Assembly (NCBI RefSeq): GCF_006442315.1
Contig: NZ_VFVY01000004.1
Location: forward strand, 269,046-333,045
Reading direction: 5' to 3'
DNA from: Mesorhizobium sp. B2-3-4
GTDB taxonomy: Bacteria > Pseudomonadota > Alphaproteobacteria > Rhizobiales > Rhizobiaceae
DNA: 64,000 nt
Under the pieces are notes generated by a model that was given only the letters and a program-made list of their open reading frames with translations, was not told the origin of the DNA and did not search any database. How positions within the stretch are numbered: the stretch's first letter is position 1; every line of letters starts with the position of its first letter. This document shows positions 17,935-26,100 of this stretch, piece after piece. The translations under genes and the position numbers were made by a program.

Positions 17935-19563
17935 ATGATTGATGCCAGGGACGCCAGTCAGGCAGAAGGTCAGCGGCACCCGAAGCGGTGGTTCTATCGG
18001 AACACCGTCGCACGCCACTCCATGAGCCCCAACACGGCGATCTTGCTAGGCATTCTCGTCATCGCGGCCCTGTTCAGGTTCCATGGCATCACCATGCCGC
18101 TGGTCGACGCCTTCAGTTGGCGCGAGACGAGCACGGCGATGATGGCCGACAATTTCCAGCAACGCAACTGGAACATCTTCTTTCCGGAGGTCAGCTGGAC
18201 CGGACCGGGGCCTAGCTATCAGGGCCGCGAGTTCCAGATCGTGAGCTATCTGACGGCCCTGCTCTACCAAGTCTTCGGCTGGCACGACTGGTTTGGCCGC
18301 ATGGTTGCCGCCTTGTTTGGCCTGGTGACGGTGTTTTCGCTGCACAGGCTGACGGCTCTCTGCTGGGATGAGACGCACGCCCATGCCGCGGCACTTGGCT
18401 ATGCGCTGATGCCGGCGGCGATCATGATCGACAGTTCGTTTCTTCCCGACCCCGCCATGCTGGCCCTGGTGACAACAGGCGTCTGGCTTTTCGCGAAATA
18501 CTGGGCCGGCGGCAGCGGCTGGCTGTTGCCGCTTGCCACGGCCAGTTTCTCGCTCGGCGCGCTGGCAAAACCGCCAGGCCTCGCCGCCGGCGCCGTCATC
18601 TTCTACCTGATGGCCTGCTGGATCGTTCAGAGGAAACGCAAGCAAGCGACCAGGGTCTTCCTGTCAGGGCTGTTGAGCCTGGCCGTCATCGCCGCCTATT
18701 TCAGCTGGGCGATCTATCTCGGCCGCAGCTACCCGCCCTATCACGTGGCGGGTAGCGGCTATATCTGGGATTCCGGTTTCTGGACATTCTTCAAGGAGAG
18801 CTTCTACTTCAAATCGGTCTGGAACACCTCGGTCTGGTGGTTCTACGGCTATCCTTTCATGGCGCTGATCGCGTTGGGTTTCTGGATGCCGCCACGCCCC
18901 GCCGAAGAGGCGAAGCAACGCGCGCTTTCGGCCGTTCCCTATGTTTGGCTGGTGGCGGCCATTGCCGTCTATCTGGCGGCGGCGCGCGAGATCACCAGCA
19001 ATCCCTGGAACTACCACGTCTTCCATGTACCGTTTGCGATGTTCTGCGGCCGCGGGGCGCTTGTCCTGGTAACGCTTGCGCTGGGCAATTTTTCGTGGCC
19101 GGCGGTCGTGCTGCGCTCGGTCTGCATCGCCGCCGTCACGCTCGTGTGGTCGACATTCCCGCTGGTCAAGACAATGAAGACGCCTGTTGCAATCAAAGGC
19201 AAGTTGCTCGGCGAGGAGTTGGCGCGGCTGGCGCAACCCGGTGACCTCGTCGTCGCCATAGCGCCCGAGGTCGGCGACCCGGTCGCGGTCTATTACAGCA
19301 GGACGCGCGGCTGGGTGTTCCCACCGGGCGGTGGCGATGTCGAATGGTCGAAATTCGTCGCGGACGACGAGACGGCGATCGCGCAACTCGAGGACTTGCG
19401 CGATCAAGGTGCGGACCTGTTCGGTGCGGCAAAAAACGCCGCCGACAAGCAGGACCGCCTGTTCGTCGAGCATCATGACGGGGTCATCGACTATCTGGAC
19501 AAGACCGGAACCAAGCTTGTGGATTCGGATGATCTGCTGGTCTATAGGATCACCCGCCCATGA
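17935..19563 (+). CDS. GT39-type (ArnT/PMT-like) membrane glycosyltransferase
   Basis: 542 residues with a dozen or so hydrophobic helices. The first periplasmic loop has the acidic catalytic signature expected of GT-C enzymes (GITMPLVDAFSWRETSTAMMA), and LPDPAML in the next loop is typical of the family. Such enzymes move a sugar from a polyprenyl-phosphate donor to an acceptor on the periplasmic face. An AGGGGGG ribosome site precedes the ATG. The next two genes supply a plausible flippase and donor synthase, making a three-gene lipid-linked sugar unit. Confidence 0.88.
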   Translation: MIDARDASQAEGQRHPKRWFYRNTVARHSMSPNTAILLGILVIAALFRFHGITMPLVDAFSWRETSTAMMADNFQQRNWNIFFPEVSWTGPGPSYQGREFQIVSYLTALLYQVFGWHDWFGRMVAALFGLVTVFSLHRLTALCWDETHAHAAALGYALMPAAIMIDSSFLPDPAMLALVTTGVWLFAKYWAGGSGWLLPLATASFSLGALAKPPGLAAGAVIFYLMACWIVQRKRKQATRVFLSGLLSLAVIAAYFSWAIYLGRSYPPYHVAGSGYIWDSGFWTFFKESFYFKSVWNTSVWWFYGYPFMALIALGFWMPPRPAEEAKQRALSAVPYVWLVAAIAVYLAAAREITSNPWNYHVFHVPFAMFCGRGALVLVTLALGNFSWPAVVLRSVCIAAVTLVWSTFPLVKTMKTPVAIKGKLLGEELARLAQPGDLVVAIAPEVGDPVAVYYSRTRGWVFPPGGGDVEWSKFVADDETAIAQLEDLRDQGADLFGAAKNAADKQDRLFVEHHDGVIDYLDKTGTKLVDSDDLLVYRITRP

Positions 19564-19749
19564 GAACGGCGACGGTCCGGGCTGCAGGCCCCTGACGGAT
19601 CGGTCCCGACGGTTCGGCGGCTCCCCATTTGATCGAGGAAAGCCGCCGGGCGGCGGAAAAGGCGACCCGATCCCGATGATGTTATGATGGTCGGGTACCA
19701 AGCGTTTGCCGCCACCCAAACGCGGCGGTGAGAACCTGCGGAGAATTGG

Positions 19750-20676
19750 TTGAAAAAAATCATCTCGATAGTCGCGACGCTGGCGCTGCTGGCCTGGCTC
19801 GCCAGCGACTCGCGCTGGCGCACGGTCGGCGACGCGTTCGACCGCATCACGCCCGGGATGCTGGCCGTGGCGACGATCGCGTTTTTCGTCACCTACGTCT
19901 TGCGGACGCTGCGTGTCTGTGACGAGTTCCGGGACGACGTGCGTGGCCGTTTCGGCGCTTGCCTGCGCGTCATCCTGATCCACAACGCCATGATCAACGT
20001 CGTGCCGTTCCGCGGCGGCGAGACCGCCTTTCCCTTGCTCCTGCGCCAGGTCTTCGGCGTGCCGATCGTGCGCGCCAGCGCTTCGCTGCTGTGGTTCAGG
20101 CTGCAGGACGCCTTTGTCGTCGGCGTGCTGGCCCTGGCGGTCTGGCCCGGCCTGCACCTTGCCGTCAGGGTGGCGGGCGTGGCCGCCCTCATCACCGTGG
20201 CCTGGTACCTGCCGCGCTGGGCGCGCGCGCCGCATGACTGGGCCGGGCGCGGCAAGATCGTGGCCAAGCTTGGCCTGCTTCGCGACATCTTCACCGAGGC
20301 GACCGGCCGCTCGCGCTATGGCTGGTGGTGGACGATCGCCAATTGGTCGCTGAAACTCGCCGTGCAAGGATGGCTGCTGGCGCTGATGCTGGGGACATCC
20401 TTCACCACCGCCTTTCCAGGCGTCGTCGGAGCCGAAGGCGCCGCAATATTGCCGGTGCAAGGCGTTGCCGGCTTCGGCACCTACGAAGCGGCCGCCGCGG
20501 CGGCGCTGCTCACCTCCGGGATCACGATGAAGAGCGGCTTGCAGGCGGCACTGGCTTTGCACCTCTTCATCCTGTGCTCGGCCGTCGCCACGGGTGCGAT
20601 CGCCTGGCTGTTTCCCTCGACATCGACGCTGCCGGAGAACCCGGCCGTGAGACCCGCAAGGAAACCATCGCTATGA
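19750..20676 (+). CDS. Flippase-like membrane protein (UPF0104/LPG_synthase_TM, YbhN-like)
   Basis: 308 residues, about eight hydrophobic helices. Motifs typical of the UPF0104 group are visible: ALRTLRVC-like VLRTLRVCDEF, NVVPFRGGETAFPLLLR and PVQGVAGFGTYEAAAAAALL. These proteins are membrane parts of MprF relatives, often found with polyprenyl-linked glycosyltransferases. The start is TTG with GGAG 8 nt upstream. Its stop overlaps the GT2 start by ATGA. Transbilayer movement of the sugar carrier is inference. Confidence 0.83.
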   Translation: MKKIISIVATLALLAWLASDSRWRTVGDAFDRITPGMLAVATIAFFVTYVLRTLRVCDEFRDDVRGRFGACLRVILIHNAMINVVPFRGGETAFPLLLRQVFGVPIVRASASLLWFRLQDAFVVGVLALAVWPGLHLAVRVAGVAALITVAWYLPRWARAPHDWAGRGKIVAKLGLLRDIFTEATGRSRYGWWWTIANWSLKLAVQGWLLALMLGTSFTTAFPGVVGAEGAAILPVQGVAGFGTYEAAAAAALLTSGITMKSGLQAALALHLFILCSAVATGAIAWLFPSTSTLPENPAVRPARKPSL

Positions 20677-21728
20677 ACGTATTGCCTATCCCTGCTTCGG
20701 GACTGCCCGACGGCGCGGTGATGCCGGACCATACGCTGTCCATCGTGGTGCCGATGTACAACGAGGCTGAAAACGTCGAACCATTGCTGGCACGCATTCA
20801 CCAGGCCATGGAACATTACGGCCAGCCATGGGAGGTCGTGCTGGTCGACGATGGCAGCACCGACGCGACGGTGAGCGAGATCAGGCGCCTGTCGGCCCAA
20901 TACGGCCCGCATGTTCATGCCGTCGAGCTGGTGCGCAACTACAAGCAAACCGCCGCCATGCAGGCCGGAATAGACGCCGCACGCGGCAGCGTCATCGCCA
21001 CGATCGACGGCGATTTGCAGAACGACCCCTTCGACATCCCGCGCATGGTCTATCGTCTTTTGAGCGAAGATCTCGACCTGGTGGTCGGCTGGCGAAAGGA
21101 TCGCCAGGAAGGGCTGTTGATGCGCAGACTCCCCTCGCGCATCGCCAACGCCTTGATCGCGAGTGTCACCGGCGTGCGCCTCAAGGATTATGGCTGCAGC
21201 CTCAAGGTCTATCGCGGCAACGTCATCCGCAGCGTCAAGCTCTATGGCGAGATGCACCGCTTCATCCCGGCCTGGCTGGCCACGGTAACGACCCCAAGGC
21301 GCATCGCACAGGAGGTGGTGACGCATCATGCCCGCATTCATGGCCAGTCCAAATACGGCATTTCGCGCACCTTCAGGGTCGTGCTCGATCTGGTGTTCAT
21401 GTATTTCTTCATGCGCTACCGCACCCGGCCGGGGCATTTCTTCGGCGGCATCGGCATCGTGCTCGGCACGCTGGGTTCGCTGATCCTTGCCTATTTGCTT
21501 TGCCTGAAGCTGTTTTTCGCAGAAGCCATCGGCACGCGCCCGATGCTGTTCACCGGCTTCTTCCTGCTCATTGCCGGGGTTCAGATGGTGACGTCGGGTG
21601 TGCTGGCGGAAATGCTGGCACGCGTCTATCACGAGGCAAACGGATCATCGGCCTATGTCGCAAGGCCGCGGCAGGCGCCGGCCGACAAGGGCAGCGATGG
21701 CTGGCACCGCTCCGGCCCTTTGTCGTAG
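20673..21728 (+). CDS. Polyprenyl-phosphate glycosyltransferase, GT2 (GtrB/ArnC/DPM1-like)
   Basis: 351 residues. The GT2 catalytic domain has VVPMYNEAENVEPLL, LVDDGSTDAT, the D-x-D-like TIDGDLQNDP and GWRKDRQEG; two C-terminal transmembrane segments follow (FGGIGIVLGTLGSLILAYLL and MLFTGFFLLIAGVQMVTSG), the GtrB/ArnC architecture. It likely charges undecaprenyl phosphate with a sugar from a nucleotide donor for the GT39 enzyme of the same operon. It is translationally coupled to the flippase-like gene. Confidence 0.92.
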   Translation: MNVLPIPASGLPDGAVMPDHTLSIVVPMYNEAENVEPLLARIHQAMEHYGQPWEVVLVDDGSTDATVSEIRRLSAQYGPHVHAVELVRNYKQTAAMQAGIDAARGSVIATIDGDLQNDPFDIPRMVYRLLSEDLDLVVGWRKDRQEGLLMRRLPSRIANALIASVTGVRLKDYGCSLKVYRGNVIRSVKLYGEMHRFIPAWLATVTTPRRIAQEVVTHHARIHGQSKYGISRTFRVVLDLVFMYFFMRYRTRPGHFFGGIGIVLGTLGSLILAYLLCLKLFFAEAIGTRPMLFTGFFLLIAGVQMVTSGVLAEMLARVYHEANGSSAYVARPRQAPADKGSDGWHRSGPLS

Positions 21729-21789
21729 CCTTGTCGATGGAAGGAATGACAGGATTCGTCGACTGATATCACGAGGAATGGCCGCCAAA

Positions 21790-21831
21790 GGGCAAGAGGA
21801 AAGGCGCAACGCCCGCGCCATCCTCTTGCCC
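21790..21831. terminator. Long bidirectional hairpin between convergent genes
   Basis: GGGCAAGAGGA (21790-21800) pairs exactly with TCCTCTTGCCC (21821-21831), and an inner GGCGC / GCGCC extends the stem. It stands between the GT2 gene and the convergent lipoprotein gene. No T-run. Confidence 0.7.
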
Positions 21832-21894
21832 TCGGCTCGCGCCCCCGCGACGACCTGAGCAGGCGGCAGTCGATCAGACCACCGCCTTGACCGG

Positions 21895-22302
21895 CTAGTA
21901 ACGCGAACGGCAGCTGGCGCGTTGGCCGAAGCCGCTCGGACCACATATCCAGGGAGAATGACCAAGGAGCGGTCCAGCATTGCCCGGCCTGAAGGACACC
22001 TTGACCGGCGCCGATCCGCCGACCCTCTGCGGCCGCACGAAAGCTGCATAGGCCTCCTCCGTCGTCCGCGTCACGCTTGTCATCTGCGTCAGCCGTTTGC
22101 GCTCGATCAGGTGCAGCCGCCTGTTCTTGACGTAGTGCACCTTCTTGCCGAGCATATGAACCACGGGCTTGGTGCCGATCGAGCCGGTCCTGGTCGTATC
22201 CACGCCCTGGCAACCGGACACTATCGAGATCAATGCAACAGCGGCGAAAGCGCAAGCACATTTCGCGCCGATCCTTGCGCCGTTTTCGAAATATGTCTTC
22301 AT
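21895..22302 (-). CDS. Lipoprotein with C-terminal PSGFGQ motif (paralogue 3)
   Basis: 135 residues from the ATG at 22302, which has AGGGGAC upstream. The signal peptide ends in a lipobox SIVSGC-QG; the mature part starts GVDTTRTGSIGTKPVVH and ends PWICGPSGFGQRASCRSRY. It is a clear paralogue of the product at 16343-16768 at both ends, while the middle differs (basic HYVKNRRLHLIERKRLTQ here). The invariant two-Cys terminus suggests a disulfide-closed 12-residue loop. Function unknown. Confidence 0.8.
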   Translation of the reverse strand: MKTYFENGARIGAKCACAFAAVALISIVSGCQGVDTTRTGSIGTKPVVHMLGKKVHYVKNRRLHLIERKRLTQMTSVTRTTEEAYAAFVRPQRVGGSAPVKVSFRPGNAGPLLGHSPWICGPSGFGQRASCRSRY

Positions 22303-22566
22303 CGACGTCCCCTGCAACAAAACACAAGTCGCTGGAGCGCGGAGATATATTATCGGTTGTTCATTTTTCCGCGCCGCGCCAGCAGCCTCTCGCTGCTTGC
22401 ATCACGCTTTTATATTAGCTGTTACTTATTAAGAATCGCGCAAACAACATGCTGAACGCGGTCTGTCGGCGTTCGATCGAATATTGTTAAAATTGGATCT
22501 TTCAGGGATTGCCTCCGCGCGCGGTCGCGCGGGCCACGAATGTCCGGCGCAAACCTGCTGTGCGCC

Positions 22567-24447
22567 TCAGCGCGGCGTTTCCCACCCCGGATCGAAGTAG
22601 AAGTTGCGGGCGCCTATGTTGCCTTGGCCGGCGCCGGAAATCACATAGGCGATGCGCACGATACGCAATCCTCCGGCGCCCTGCTGCAGCCCGTAGACGC
22701 CTTCCATGCCGCGACCGTAGAAGCCAACGGCCGGCACGGCGAGCGCCAGTACGGCAAGCGAGGCATGAAAGGCCATCCCGGTGGCATTGGCGCGCAACGG
22801 AATCGTGTTCTCGATGATGTGCCTCAGGACGATGACAACCACCAAAAGCCCGTAAAGGAGGGCGTTGAACGCCGCAAACCAGAAGAAGCCAGTGGCGTCG
22901 AACGGATGTTCGACCAGCAGCACGGGCAGCGCCGCGCCGATTGCCAGCGCCACATAGGGGACGAAGGCACGAGCCGGCAGCAGGCTTTTGGGGCCGCTGC
23001 CCTTGGGGGTGACACGGAAATCGACGAATGACCTGGTCATATAATCGCGCAACGACGATAGCGTGCCAGCCAGCACCCAGGGCCAGCGCGCGAAGAAAAG
23101 AAACAGCGTGCCCTCCCAGCTTATCGTCTTGGCCGTCAATGGTCGTGAGAGGCCGAATGCCTTCAGCATCATGACCAGGCCGACCAGGGCGGCGGCGTTG
23201 GGCAGATAATGCAGAAGAAAGTCGGCATACATCACGTTGGCGAAGTTGCGCCCGGTGAAGAGCGCGTAGGCCGGCATGAGGTACATCAGCAGCGCAAAGA
23301 TGGCGAACAGCGGATACCAGAGCTGGCAGAACAGGAACTGGAACTTCAGTCTTGTCGGCAGCTTGGGAAAATATGTGGGCGAATATTCCAGCAAGATCGT
23401 CACCAGGCTGCGCGACCACTGGAATTCCTGGGTAACGAGATCGGCGAAGGTCTGCGGACCGTCGCCATGCGCGATGGCGTCGACCGCATGCACGCCGCGC
23501 CAGCCGGCGGCATTGATCAGCATCGAGGTGGAGTGGTCCTCGGCCAACTCCGGCCCGAGACCGCCGGCCTGCTTCAGCGCCCTGGTCCGAACGGCATAGT
23601 GCGAGCCGATACACAGCGGTGCGCCGCCGCCGGTATGCCCGGACTGCAGCGGGCCATGGAACATCCCCTCCGGAAACAGCCGGCCCCGCGCCGACCAGCT
23701 TTCGGCGGCATTGTTGTCGCATATGCTCGGCGCCGAGACATAACCGACCGCCGGATCGGCGAAGGGATAGAGGATTTCCCTGAGATAGCTCGGCGTCGGT
23801 CTGTGATCGGCGTCCATCTGGGCGACGAAATCGTACCGCTCATAGCCGTAGTGGTCGTAAAAGAACGCCAGGTTGCCTTCCTTGCACCGGGTGCGGCGCG
23901 GCCACGTCTTGCGGTGATAATCTTCCCTTCCGCGCCGCGTCGAAATCAGCACGCCATGGGCGTCGCACCAGCGAGCCGTCTCCTCGGACGGGTCCTCGTC
24001 GGCGAGCCAGGTGTCATGCGGATAGTCCTGCGCAAGCATCGCTTCCAAGGTGCGCGCAACCACGGCGAAGGGTTCGGATGGCGCCTTGGTCACCACCATG
24101 GCGACCCGCGAGCGCTTCGGGATACTGCGAAGCTTGGACGGTTTCTTCGATGCGTGCACGTTGAGCAGGAAGTACATCGGCATCAAGGTCAGCCAAGCCA
24201 GTACGAGCGTCGCAAGGGCGTACGGCCCGAAATATCCGACATGCTGAGGCCGCAGCCACCAAACCCAGAAAAAGCCGAGGGTGAGGAACCAGAAAGCCAG
24301 GCCGATGCGCAGGATCCATTGCCGGACGGGCGGCAGTATCGGCACCAGGAACGGCGTGTGCTCCCCGGCGCTGGCGCGAGTTGCCCCATGACGCCGTCCC
24401 GGCCTGGTCTTGCCGCTGATGGTCCCTGTGTCCGCGGAAACACTCAT
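22567..24447 (-). CDS. Cellulose-synthase-like GT2 processive glycosyltransferase
   Basis: 626 residues: two N-terminal transmembrane helices, a cytoplasmic GT2 domain, and five or six C-terminal helices. Catalytic signatures: DEDPSEET in the first Asp region, D-x-D as MDADHRPT, the acid motif AEDHSTSM in the T-E-D position and Q-E-F-Q-W as a variant of Q-x-x-R-W. The Arg-to-Gln change at that motif is notable. No PilZ domain is present. It probably polymerises and extrudes a beta-glycan; the divergent GH26-like gene may trim it. Confidence 0.88.
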   Translation of the reverse strand: MSVSADTGTISGKTRPGRRHGATRASAGEHTPFLVPILPPVRQWILRIGLAFWFLTLGFFWVWWLRPQHVGYFGPYALATLVLAWLTLMPMYFLLNVHASKKPSKLRSIPKRSRVAMVVTKAPSEPFAVVARTLEAMLAQDYPHDTWLADEDPSEETARWCDAHGVLISTRRGREDYHRKTWPRRTRCKEGNLAFFYDHYGYERYDFVAQMDADHRPTPSYLREILYPFADPAVGYVSAPSICDNNAAESWSARGRLFPEGMFHGPLQSGHTGGGAPLCIGSHYAVRTRALKQAGGLGPELAEDHSTSMLINAAGWRGVHAVDAIAHGDGPQTFADLVTQEFQWSRSLVTILLEYSPTYFPKLPTRLKFQFLFCQLWYPLFAIFALLMYLMPAYALFTGRNFANVMYADFLLHYLPNAAALVGLVMMLKAFGLSRPLTAKTISWEGTLFLFFARWPWVLAGTLSSLRDYMTRSFVDFRVTPKGSGPKSLLPARAFVPYVALAIGAALPVLLVEHPFDATGFFWFAAFNALLYGLLVVVIVLRHIIENTIPLRANATGMAFHASLAVLALAVPAVGFYGRGMEGVYGLQQGAGGLRIVRIAYVISGAGQGNIGARNFYFDPGWETPR

Positions 24448-24545
24448 ACAACGACCGCCGCCACTTCCAACGTCAGCCGAGCGACGGCTGATACGCTTTC
24501 AACCCGGCGCCAGAATCCCGCCATACTCCATTAGTGTCAACTAAA

Positions 24546-24561
24546 TTAATGATCCCTTAAC
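24546..24561. promoter_or_regulatory. CtrA-like binding box TTAA-N7-TTAAC
   Basis: TTAA (24546-24549), seven bases TGATCCC, then TTAAC (24557-24561) matches the established CtrA consensus of alphaproteobacteria. It lies about 100 bp upstream of the GT2 start codon. In DNA of this base composition, an exact match is expected less than once per window. Confidence 0.5.
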
Positions 24562-24725
24562 TAATCTTTTTGAGACCTGGTTAACCTAACGCCTTTGAAG
24601 CGCGGCAGGACTTCAGCGAAAACCGGGCGGCCTGGACCGGTGTGGGAGCGGCGAAACGGATATTTGCGTCCTGGAAATCCGCGGCGGGATCCAAGTCGAC
24701 CCGAGGTTCGCCAGGCCGAAAACCG

Positions 24726-24753
24726 TTAACCATGTTGCGGCTGCCATGGTTAA
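24726..24753. promoter_or_regulatory. 28-bp inverted repeat upstream of a promoter
   Basis: Arms TTAACCATG (24726-24734) and CATGGTTAA (24745-24753) are exact complements with a 10-bp centre. The repeat ends 17 bp before the TTGACT hexamer, the position of an activator or repressor site. Confidence 0.55.
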
Positions 24754-24770
24754 GCAACCGTAAATTGCGC

Positions 24771-24800
24771 TTGACTCTTGGGCCCGACCGGCTGTTAAAT
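24771..24800 (+). promoter_or_regulatory. Candidate sigma70-type promoter for the GH26-like gene
   Basis: TTGACT (24771-24776) and TTAAAT (24795-24800) are separated by 18 bp on the plus strand. The -35 is a close match; the -10 is weaker. Confidence 0.4.
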
Positions 24801-25052
24801 TAGCTAGGGATTATATACGGGATGTTGACGCGAATTTGTGAGTATCGCGGCGAATCTCTCCTAGCCCTCAATGGTGCCATGAGAGATGGTTCTCGGTGGT
24901 CGGCGCGAAGTTTCGCGCGCCACCAATCGCTCCGAAATCCCACGAATTCCGCTAGCTGAGCCGATCGGTTTTGGACAGTCGCATCGATCCTGCATCGATG
25001 CGTCCGGGCGAAGCTTTAACCTCTGCGGAAGTCGAAGCCATGGGAGACTGAC

Positions 25053-25973
25053 ATGAAACACCCTGCAGCAAATGCACTTGCAATCGCGCTGATTTTGGGC
25101 GGCGTCGCATCGCCGACGGCCGCGGGCGCCGGCTCCACAGCTGGGACGGATCCTGTCCAGACCAGCAGCGCCGCCTCGGCGTTCGGATCGTATGATCCCT
25201 ACGGGGATTTCAGCGCCGACAAGACCGCCAGCATCGAGGAGCTTTTCCTGCCCTGGGAGGATGTCGATCTGGGCACCCTCCCCCTGGCCGACGCCTACGC
25301 CCTGCAGCGCAATCGCTCGCTGTTGATCACGATCGAGCCTTGGACCTGGTCGAAGGACTGGCGCATCACCCCGCCCGAATTGCGCGACGGCATATTGAGC
25401 GGCAAATACGACGCCAACATGCAGGCGATCTGCGCCCTGGTGGGCCAGATGAAGAGTCCGGTGACCATCCGCTGGGCGCAGGAAATGGAGGACAAGAACG
25501 GTCGTTTCACCTGGGCCAACTGGGCTCCAAAGGACTGGATCGCGGCGTACAAGCGCGAGGTCGATGTCTGTCGCAAGGTCGCGCCGGCCGCCAAGTACAT
25601 GTGGTCGCCCAAGGGCGAAGAAGGCCTCGAGGCATATTATCCCGGGGACGACTATGTCGACGTCATCGGACTCTCGGTGTTCGGCCTGCAGAAAAAGGAC
25701 AATGATGAGACCGGAGCCGACCGGACGTTCGCCCAGGCGCTCAAACCCGGCTATGACCGCGTGGCGTCCTTCAACAAGCCTGTGATCGTGGCCGAGCTCG
25801 GCTATGTCGGAAAGCAGGACTATGTCTCGAAGTGGCAGGATGACTCCCGCAAGTCCTATGCGGAGTTTCCGGCGCTGACATCGGTCGTCTACTTCAATCA
25901 GAAGGAAGTGTGGCCTTGGCTGGGCGGCTATGGTCTGCCCGACTGGAGGGTGACGCAGCACGTCCTGCCGTAG
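25053..25973 (+). CDS. Secreted GH26-like glycoside hydrolase (beta-mannanase/endoglucanase-like)
   Basis: 306 residues with a signal peptide (LAIALILGGVASPTAAGAG). The TIM-barrel motifs fit GH26: TIEPWTW early, the acid/base Glu in IRWAQEMED (family R-x-x-H-E-M, with Gln in place of His), and the nucleophile Glu in KPVIVAELGYVGK. It likely cleaves or edits a beta-glycan in the periplasm or outside. It is divergent from a cellulose-synthase-like gene, the common pairing of a synthase with a processing glycanase. Confidence 0.82.
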   Translation: MKHPAANALAIALILGGVASPTAAGAGSTAGTDPVQTSSAASAFGSYDPYGDFSADKTASIEELFLPWEDVDLGTLPLADAYALQRNRSLLITIEPWTWSKDWRITPPELRDGILSGKYDANMQAICALVGQMKSPVTIRWAQEMEDKNGRFTWANWAPKDWIAAYKREVDVCRKVAPAAKYMWSPKGEEGLEAYYPGDDYVDVIGLSVFGLQKKDNDETGADRTFAQALKPGYDRVASFNKPVIVAELGYVGKQDYVSKWQDDSRKSYAEFPALTSVVYFNQKEVWPWLGGYGLPDWRVTQHVLP

Positions 25974-26100
25974 GATACATCGCCGATCCGCCCCGGCACG
26001 CTCGGGACGGATCTCTAATCTACCGTTGATCGTGATCCATTCCGGGCCGTCGGTCCGGAAAGATGGTGAGACGTTGCGTAATTAGTCTGTGGAGAGTTCC

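Larger units (their letters stand above)
24448..25052. other. 605-bp divergent control region of the GT2 and GH26-like genes
   Basis: Non-coding. In order: a CtrA-like box at 24546-24561, a GGTTAACC palindrome near 24579-24586, an inverted repeat at 24726-24753, and a sigma70-like promoter at 24771-24800. The leader from that promoter to the GH26-like ATG is about 245 nt. Confidence 0.6.

Noticed and set aside
18664..20562. 632-codon minus-strand frame
   Set aside because: Antisense to the GT39 and flippase-like genes; its translation is low-complexity Arg/Gln/His, typical of a shadow.
22502..23722. 406-codon minus-strand frame
   Set aside because: Out of frame with the cellulose-synthase-like gene on the same strand; its Arg-rich translation is a frame shadow.
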